64,000 nucleotides of DNA from Oncomelania hupensis. Taxonomy: Eukaryota > Mollusca > Gastropoda > Littorinimorpha > Pomatiopsidae. Position 1 is the first letter of the stretch. Each line of letters begins with the position of its first letter. The stretch covers positions 65,686,604 to 65,750,603 of the forward strand of contig CM072517.1 in NCBI GenBank assembly GCA_036898135.1, given 5' to 3'. Below are positions 58,348 to 64,000 of the stretch, one piece after another. The notes under the pieces were generated by a model, which ran no database searches, was not told the origin of the DNA, and saw only the letters and a list, made by a program, of their open reading frames with translations. The position numbers and the translations under genes were made by a program.

Positions 58348-61300
58348 CGATGATGATGATGATGATGATCATCATCATCAACACCACCACCACCACCCTT
58401 CCACCATCATCACCCGACATTGTATGCGAAATTGTAAAATTGCAATGTAAAATGATTGTTGTTTTTTAAAAATATAATTATTCTGAAAGTGGTTGAGTTC
58501 CAATGTTAGTATTCCTAATTAAAACAGAAGCCACGTTTACATTACAGTTTCTGGAATTAACAAAGTTGTCTTCAGTTTTAGGAAATAGGAGCTAGCTTGT
58601 TTTTGGGGGAGTTTTCTGATTAAAACGGGAAATTGAAATGTTAAAACGACCGTGAATATTATGTCGGAATTTTGTTACTCAAGGGAGATAATTATTACAG
58701 GTTTAAATGTTAATATGTTTAATAGCCGTGATATTGATATGAATGAAATCTCCAATGTTGAAAAAAAAAACGTGTTTCAAATTATATGTTAATATTGAGA
58801 GCGAGAGAGAGGGGTGGTGGTGGTTGGGAGGTGGGAAGTGAGGGGGGTGGGGGGGGGGAGAGGGTTGGAAGAAACAAGTGACTAGAATGGAGACGAGCCA
58901 AGTACTCATTGATCAGACCTGATAGTTCTCCGCGAAATCGCGGAAATCCGCGAAAACGAAAACGGAAAAAAAAAATAAAAAAAATAAGAAATGCGAAACA
59001 ATTTTCGGACACTTAAATTTTTTATTTTTTTTTGGTTGTTTTGTATCGGAAGACGAAAGTTGCTTTACTCGCTTCCGGTTTTGGCGCCATACTTTGTTTT
59101 GGAATAGTGGTGCAGCGTTGACTGTTTCTGTGTATATAATTTCGCCGTTCAAGTTGTGGATTTGTGGACGTCATCAGAGTCATTGGACTTCAAAATGTCT
59201 GTCACAAAGCGTGACATAGTCGCACGTTCCGCGGAAACCTCTCTTAGATCACTATCAGGTCTGTTGATGTCAGTTAGTGTGTTACAGGTAATGTTGTAAG
59301 CCTTCTGATACACATCATACTGCTTAGGGTGTTTGATTTAGTGACCTGTATGATATTATCATTGTGCAATTATGGACCTTGTGTTTGGTTGAGTAGCAAT
59401 CCGCGTTTGCTTTAGTACGAAGATTGGATGAGACACCTGCAGTGGTTTCCTGGTATCTTCTTGGCTCTAATCTAAGCACTGAGGACAATTTTTTATTTTT
59501 ATTTATTTATTTATTTACTTTTAATTTTGTTTTAAGACAAGACATTGTTTATCAAAGGGGGAATTAATGGGACTACGAAATGAAGGCAAAGCCAAAAAAA
59601 GCGCAGTTTTATTCTGTGCATCACGATACACATCATCTATTCTTAAACCTAACTTCACTTCTTTATTACGTAAAAGCAAATGGACGACAGAAAGGCAGAC
59701 ATCGACGAAGGAAAATTCCTCAGCGAAAAAACAGAGGTGCCAACTCATACTATTTTTTCGTATTCATTTCCGATATAAGGAATACAGTACGAAATTACGG
59801 GATTTCGAAAATCACTCCCGTTTTTTTTATTTTTTATTTTGTTGGAATTTTTTGTTTTTATTTCTTATCACGCCGATCGCAACAATAATGCGATAGCATG
59901 TTTATGAGTGTTTTTAGTTGTTCGCTTTACCACTGAGACATTATATTACACATTATCTGCAACACAAATATTGATACACTATAGCATTCTTCAGGACTTT
60001 TGCGTGCAGCACAGGACTTTCTTCTTATTTCGCACTGTTTCGGTCCCAGAGGGAGTCTCGGGCTACGTCACAAGACACGGAGAATCTCGGGGAATGTGAT
60101 ACTTGGCTGGCACGTGACACGTCGAAGTCACGGTGCAACATCTATGTCTAATCATCGATTGGATGAATTATTAATCAGCGCCGCCATCGCCAAGAGCTTG
60201 GGCACACTGGTTCTGGTTATGTGGTCCACTCTTGGAACATTATCTGTCACTTTTTACGGCTGTAGTCTGCAAATGTAAAAGCTTAGATTTGTTTTTAAAC
60301 AACAATAAATGTAATTAAAAGCAATCAATGCAGTGGGTGCGATTCACAGCAAAATTCAAGTAAGTCTACTTTTGTTGAGATAACTGCTGTGAATGTTGAA
60401 AGCTTGTCGGCGATGTGTCCTACAGTTGTACGGGGGGTGTATACTTTATAAACACATGAAATTCGGTTACGTAGCAGTAGCGTAATATGACCAAACAGGA
60501 TCCGTAGTTGGTCTTTTTAGAACCAGGTTTCAGAAATCATCGGGCCATCCAAGTTAACTTGATTTCTGGATAACCGACCTGCCAGAACTTGTGTATGTAC
60601 AATAGCCTCTTTTGTGAAGAGAACTGAAACAAGTTTGTTCATCCTACTTGTTGTTGTTGTTGTTGTTGTTGTTAATGAGCGGAAAACGTCAATCTTCAGT
60701 CTGGTACGGCCTTGTTTCATTAGTTGTTATTGCCTTCTTGGCTTAAAATGTCCCTTGACAACCATCTGCAGACCCAATCACATTGCGTAATAGAGCAGCC
60801 TTCAATCCAGGGGAATAATAAGAAAAAATGAACACAAAGACTTATAGCTCGTGGCAGTTTTTGCCTCTTGTACACCGAAGCGGCGACCACATTTTTTCCC
60901 CTCAGTACAATGGAGCAGTTCGCTGTAATGGTTGCAAGAATTAGCTCCCTTGTGTATTCTGAAACAATGGCACTTGAACACGATACTGCATTGTTTTGAA
61001 GACGCTGCTATCGACCTAGTGTGTCGTACACTTTTAACAGACTTTATAAACTTTTTTTTTCATGTTGTTTCATGGTAGTTATTATAGATTTCAATATTGC
61101 GAAAGCTTACTACAGGTTTTAGTATTGATCGTAACTTAGGACTTCAATATCGTCAGCTTACACAGTTTTATAAAGATAACAAGGATTTTCAGAAGCCATG
61201 TTTTGCAATAATATCAGTTTACGGCTGTGGAGTCGTTGATTTCTTGTGTTATACACGTAAACAAAGTTTGTCTCCCTTTCGCTGTAGCGTAGGCTTAGTT

Positions 61301-63757
61301 TCCATCACTTATCTTTCCTTGAGGAAATGCACTGTAAACGGAGGTTGACACATTACACATTCAAGATCTATGTCCTTGTTTAATTACGAATGCAAGAGGT
61401 TTCTGATTTCGTTCACGAAGGGCAAGGGCAGCACGCACCTTAAATGTATAGCTTCCTCCAATTTGACGTTGAACCTGCACCGAGCCTATTACGAATATTA
61501 GTTCTAGAACTATTCCGTTAGGGGCGGCGGAATTTCACCCAGAGAACAGCAGTGACACCCATTACGCTTGACAACAATATTAAGGAAACCCCCTTTTTTT
61601 TTTTTTTTTTTTTTAATATGTCCCTACTGTACGGAATGAAGCCCTACTGTGCGGAATGAAGGGAAAAAATAACCTGCTATTATGGGTATTATCTGTTATC
61701 GTATCTTGCCCTTTAATAGACTTGATCCAGCAGAAGATCGTTTTGAGCCTACTACGTGGAAAAAGGGTGTGGAAAACGAATTTGGCCCGAAGTAGACACA
61801 CTAATGTGTAGTAGATATACATGTTGTAGTTGTACTTCGGTTTTCAGCTTATAGGTTTTACCATAGTAGTAGTACTAGTAGCAGCAGTAGCAGCAGCAGC
61901 AGCAGATAGAATATAGACTAAATATGATGGAATTCGAAATTTACAATAATGGAGATAACCAGAGGTAGTTTCGCGTTCGTTCAATATTCCATCAGGAGCA
62001 TTTGACAATCACCTTACCTGCAAATGGCTATCCGTATAAATGGTAACGGTACACGCGAAAATGCCGTTGCTCTGCTGGTCGACGTTGTCGTAAACTTTAC
62101 ACGAAGTTTAGAAAGTTTAAATTACACTGCGGATAAAGGAAACCGCAACTCGTGTTACGTCGTGATTAGAAGTTCACACTCAAGATCATTTCTATGGATC
62201 AGAAAACATAACAAAGCCGCGATGGCTTATTGCATTGCTTCAAGTCTGTGAATAGACCCAATCTGATTGGAAGGTTAAAACAGTTTTTTTTTTTTTTTAG
62301 TTTTTTTTGTTGTTGTCTATAAACGCTACATGTGCGATTTGAGTGCGGCTTAGTCTTGGTATTTACACATCGTTGTCAACAAAACATAATTCTAGCGTGC
62401 CTACCCATTGTCAACCATTTTAACAGTTGATTAAAATATCTATTCCCCTTTTTGGAGGTAATAAAAAATGGGTTGTATTGTATAGAACGCTGAATGTGTT
62501 CTTTGAGTACGACTTCGACTTGAGTTTTGCGCCATACAAATTAACTTGTTATAATAATGTAACCATTTGAGCCATTTAACTGATAGCTCAACTAGCTAGA
62601 TTAAGTGTGATCTCCAACATCACGCTCCCCTACGGCCACAAGGCTATGGGACTACCTTTACCTGAACTAGCAATTCCTTCTTTGAAGTAATAAAGATGAG
62701 CACGTTTAAGACTTTTAATTGTCCGCTTTTGAGTACGGTTTGAAAAGATACCGTATATACAGGATGATTTATTGTCGCCATTTTTACTCGAGGACATTTG
62801 ACATGGCGCCTATGGAATGGACATAAGTGCAGAGAAGACCAAAATGATGACCAACAACACCAATGGCATCAACATGAACATCAAAGTCCAAGGCCAATCC
62901 CTCAACACTGGGCATAGTTTCAAATATTTAGGAGCCATTGTATCAAACAAAGCGTCCCGACAGGAAGTCCTCTCAAGGATCGCACAAACAATTGCTGCCG
63001 ATGTCAATGTTGAAGCCCCTTTGGAAAGATGGACCATCAGTCTACATTCCAAGGTAAGGCTGCTGCGCTCCCTTGTCATCTCCATCTTCCCACACGTTTG
63101 TGAAACATGGATCCTCACAGCAGATCTACAACGAAGAATACAAAGCATGGAGATGAGGTGCTACAGAAGACTTCTGGGCATTTCCTATACCCAGCACATC
63201 ACCAATAACGAAGTCCGACAGACCACCACAAAAGCCATTGGACAACGCCATGACATGCTCACAGTGGTGAAGAAACGGAAACTCCGATGGTATGGGCACG
63301 TCACCAGAGCATAGGCCTTGCAAAGATTAAACCTGCAATGCACGGTGCAATGAGGCAGAAGAAGAGGGAGACCGAAAAAGAGGTGGGAGGACAGCATTCG
63401 AGAATGGACTGGCTTGACACTGAGCGAAGCCATGAGGGTTGCTGATTACAGAGTAAGATGGAGTACGCTGGTGGTGCCCCAACGACCTTCGAGTTACGGG
63501 ATAGGATAGGATAGGATAGGATTTGACCTGGAGGTCTGCGCTGTACAAAGAACAACAAGAAAACGTCAACATAGAATGCTTACCCATTTGAGGCCTACAG
63601 CTCCCTTTCATCCACTCTTCCCCGAGGTGCCTGGCTTCCATGGGTATTTTGAGAAAGTCCCGTTCCACGTCGTAGCCCATCTGTATATACAGGCCTTTGC
63701 CAGGGTGCACATTCTTCGCCAGCGGACCGCAGATCAGCTTCGGATGCTTGAAGTAGG
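51861..63757 (-). CDS. Unrecognised protein with C-terminal hydrophobic segment, last three coding exons
   Basis: Three minus-strand exons (63757-63584, 53059-52872, 52298-51861) join in frame with GT/AG borders and give about 265 residues. Order: AYFKHPKLICGPLAKNVHPG and GYDVERDFLKIPMEARHLGE; then FHYFRGLSPDLPCEMLYPVF and LMYNQDGLLGAFGWLFQG; then FTFEEDMLPACMFNPEFRVF. After CP come a Pro/Thr-rich stretch (QTQAPPPTTTLEP) and a hydrophobic segment VCAVALTLLGLHALL close to the C-terminus (ending LSDVSR). Spaced cysteines, a stalk and a terminal hydrophobic segment suggest a membrane-tethered extracellular protein (single-pass or GPI-type). I do not recognise the family. 5' exons lie beyond the right edge. 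Confidence 0.8.
52872..53059 (-). CDS. Unrecognised gene, penultimate exon
   Basis: Acceptor GTCCGCAG|GTTTCC, donor TATCCG|GTACGC, 188 nt, entering in phase 1 and leaving in phase 0. Aromatic-rich and more GC-rich than the DNA around it, as expected of coding sequence. Confidence 0.82.
53190..53480. repeat. Degenerate minisatellite (TGAACCAGTA unit)
   Basis: GATCAGTATGAACCAGTACT and variants with TTAATTTATGAG recur four times from 53196 to 53315. A later block repeats the final unit and its flank (GTATTCCTGG, GTTTTCATTTRGCA) at 53310 and 53440. Confidence 0.75.
53500..54740. other. Intron of the unrecognised gene, no further gene seen
   Basis: No supported exon. The plus-strand frames at 53693-54213 are short and without family resemblance. 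Confidence 0.5.
54748..54998. repeat. Compound trinucleotide microsatellite: (ATC)n, (ATT)n, (TTC)n, (ATT)n
   Basis: Four adjoining trinucleotide tracts over about 250 bp, the (TTC)n part about 73 bp. The TTC strand is a polypurine/polypyrimidine mirror tract able to form triplex DNA. Confidence 0.97.
55200..55980. repeat. Degenerate ~185-bp tandem repeat, about five copies
   Basis: The block ACATTGAAATTGAGAGAAG, GGAGGTAAAAAGAGTGCAG recurs at about 55232, 55423, 55569, 55768 and 55952, each followed by AAATAAAT-rich DNA and (three times) GTCAACTTTCGACTTATT. Spacing is 146-199 bp. Confidence 0.8.
56130..56380. repeat. GT/GA-rich low-complexity DNA
   Basis: (GT)n at 56143-56180 and 56342-56372 with GGAGGG runs. 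Long frames on both strands here are low-complexity artefacts. Confidence 0.85.
56670..57080. repeat. (GA)n and (GAT)n microsatellites, purine-rich DNA
   Basis: (GA)n at 56671-56704, then three TGATGATGATG blocks separated by a repeated AGAGAGGAGTACAGGAGA word (56735-56805), then GGGAGAG-rich DNA to 57080. The long minus-strand Ser/Leu frame is an artefact. Confidence 0.92.
57305..57515. repeat. Two-copy degenerate repeat of ~110 bp
   Basis: CCCAAACTTGGATGAACC...TTTGATAGCAATATATACTG...GTAAGGGTGAA is repeated as CCCCAAGCTTGGACGAAC...TTGATAGCAGTTTGTACTG...GTAGTGGTGAA. Confidence 0.75.
57741..58197 (+). mobile_element. tRNA-derived SINE, ~380 bp plus (AAT)n tail
   Basis: A box TGGTCTAATGG (57754-57764) and B box GGTTCGAGCCC (57797-57807) at tRNA spacing, then a long body (AAAGATCCTGACGCTCATG, GGCGTTTCGGACGG) and the 3' end GTGCGCTATAAAAATCCTC followed by (AAT)n to 58197. 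The 3' end matches that of the CR1/L2-like LINE at 29575-29600, suggesting it borrows that LINE's machinery. Different body from the 25483 SINE. Lies in the intron of the unrecognised gene. Confidence 0.85.
58287..58400. repeat. (GAT)n microsatellite with CATCAT/CAC end
   Basis: About 80 bp of GAT, then a switch to ATC and ACC triplets. The GAT and ATC halves are complementary and can fold. Confidence 0.95.
58914..59263. mobile_element. 350-bp hAT-like MITE, 5-bp TSD
   Basis: Perfect 13-bp inverted ends CAGACCTGATAGT (58914-58926) and ACTATCAGGTCTG (59251-59263). TTGAT is duplicated at 58909-58913 and 59264-59268. CAG-starting ends plus a 5-bp TSD match the element at 5819, though the two differ in sequence. 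CCGCG words occur inside both ends. Short frames on both strands are not recognisable as transposase. Confidence 0.85.
59269..62600. other. Intron of the unrecognised gene, no other gene seen
   Basis: AT-rich. Contains a CAGAGGTGCCAAC word at 59732-59744 like the start of the nested element at 16885, with a TACGGAA/TACGAAA-rich stretch after it, perhaps a diverged relative without a visible second end. A (GTT)n run lies at 60649-60672 and an (AGC)n run at 61880-61906. Confidence 0.5.
62607..62664 (+). mobile_element. 5S-type SINE, 3' fragment
   Basis: TGATCTCCAACATCACGCTC, CCCTACGGCCACAAGGC and TATGGGACTACCTTTACC match the sense 3' end of the SINE at 39532-39815. 5'-truncated. Confidence 0.88.
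62817..63520 (+). mobile_element. LINE fragment with 11-bp TSD, next to an exon
   Basis: The frame from YGMDISAEKTKMMTNNTNGI through SFKYLGAIVSN, RRLLGISYTQHI and KKRKLRWYGHVTRA is open to about 63314, then a stop and frame changes precede KKRWEDSIREWTGL and the (GGATA)n tail. ATTTGACATGG (62806-62816) and ATTTGACCTGG (63521-63531) form a TSD with one mismatch. Same family as the copies at 2602, 5364 and 19341. It ends about 60 bp from the splice donor of the exon at 63584. Confidence 0.9.
63584..63757 (-). CDS. Unrecognised gene, antepenultimate exon
   Basis: Acceptor TTTCAG|CC, donor ATGG|GTAAGC, 174 nt, phase 1 at both ends. Cys at LICG and GSCRPQMG. A LINE ends only about 60 bp downstream of the donor. 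Confidence 0.8.
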
Positions 63758-64000
63758 CTGAAACAGACAAGAATTGACATGAGTTGTGTGTTCAATGTGA
63801 TGAAGATGTCCATTTTTCCCCTAATAAGATTTTGCCTGTTTTAACTCCTCAGGAAGCTTATATCGAATTACATGCATAAAACACTTTAAATATTTTTTTT
63901 AAAAATCTGACGTGTTTTGTCTTATTTGGCATTCAGCCCTCCGTCTGGTCTTGTTATAGGGTTTTAGGGAACCTTGTGGGTGCTGGACCACTGCACAGTT
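63758..64000. other. Intron upstream of the exon at 63584-63757
   Basis: No further exon recognised before the right edge. Confidence 0.5.

Noticed and set aside
59203..59288. Plus-strand short first exon (starts MSVTKRDIVARSAETSL, donor CAG|GTAATG)
   Set aside because: It lies almost entirely within the 350-bp TSD-flanked element, so the reading is most likely transposon sequence.

Overview
This 64 kb window looks like nuclear DNA of an invertebrate animal. It has widely spaced spliced exons with GT/AG junctions, long AT-rich introns, many (GA)n, (AT)n, (ATT)n and (CT)n tracts, and a dense mix of LINE, SINE and small DNA-transposon remnants. The mix suggests a mollusc or other lophotrochozoan; that assignment is inference. 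There are no prokaryotic operons, and most long open frames are repeats or microsatellites read as protein.

Three host genes can be supported. (1) EIF3M (eIF3 subunit m) lies on the minus strand. Its first four coding exons (15336-15295, 14846-14708, 4877-4736, 2104-1981) give about 149 N-terminal residues; the rest lies beyond the left edge. (2) CARS1 (cytoplasmic cysteinyl-tRNA synthetase) starts on the plus strand with exons 15546-15561 and 17919-18010. The two start codons are 209 bp apart and head to head, so 15337-15545 is probably a shared promoter for two translation genes. No further CARS1 exon was recognised in the remaining 46 kb. (3) The last three coding exons of an unrecognised gene lie on the minus strand (63757-63584, 53059-52872, 52298-51861). 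They encode a conserved-looking globular part, a Pro/Thr-rich stalk and a hydrophobic C-terminal segment.

The rest is mostly repeats, many dated by target-site duplications (TSDs) read directly. 1-1570: a duplicated block carrying a piggyBac-like end. 2.6-6.5 kb: two LINE fragments in EIF3M introns, one split by a 680-bp hAT-like element. 9.6-14.5 kb: a 103-bp tandem repeat, then a strange array in EIF3M intron 2 of about 14 copies of a degenerate ~25-nt motif, mostly 165-220 bp apart, in both orientations, with covarying inverted pairs. 16.8-17.5 kb: a hairpin element with another nested inside. 19.3-20.9 kb: LINE remnants. 21.8-26.2 kb: three copies of a ~690-bp non-autonomous element, one hit by a tRNA-type SINE. 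24.1-24.8 kb: a PIF/Harbinger-like MITE. 28.9-30.6 kb: CR1/L2-like LINE 3' ends in inverted orientation. 35.9-37 kb: a directly repeated block around a small PIP-box-like ORF. 39.5 kb: a 5S-rRNA-type SINE. 40.9 kb: a 9-copy 37-bp minisatellite. 41.6-42.4 kb: a 721-bp inverted-repeat element with 6-bp TSD. 54.7-58.4 kb: dense microsatellites, a ~185-bp degenerate tandem repeat and a tRNA-type SINE. 58.9 kb: a 350-bp element with 5-bp TSD. 62.8 kb: a LINE ending about 60 bp from an exon.

The most unusual items are the motif array in EIF3M intron 2, the ~690-bp retroposed family with its four TSD-flanked copies, the 721-bp element with iterated internal motifs, and the shared 3' tails linking SINEs to the CR1-like LINE.
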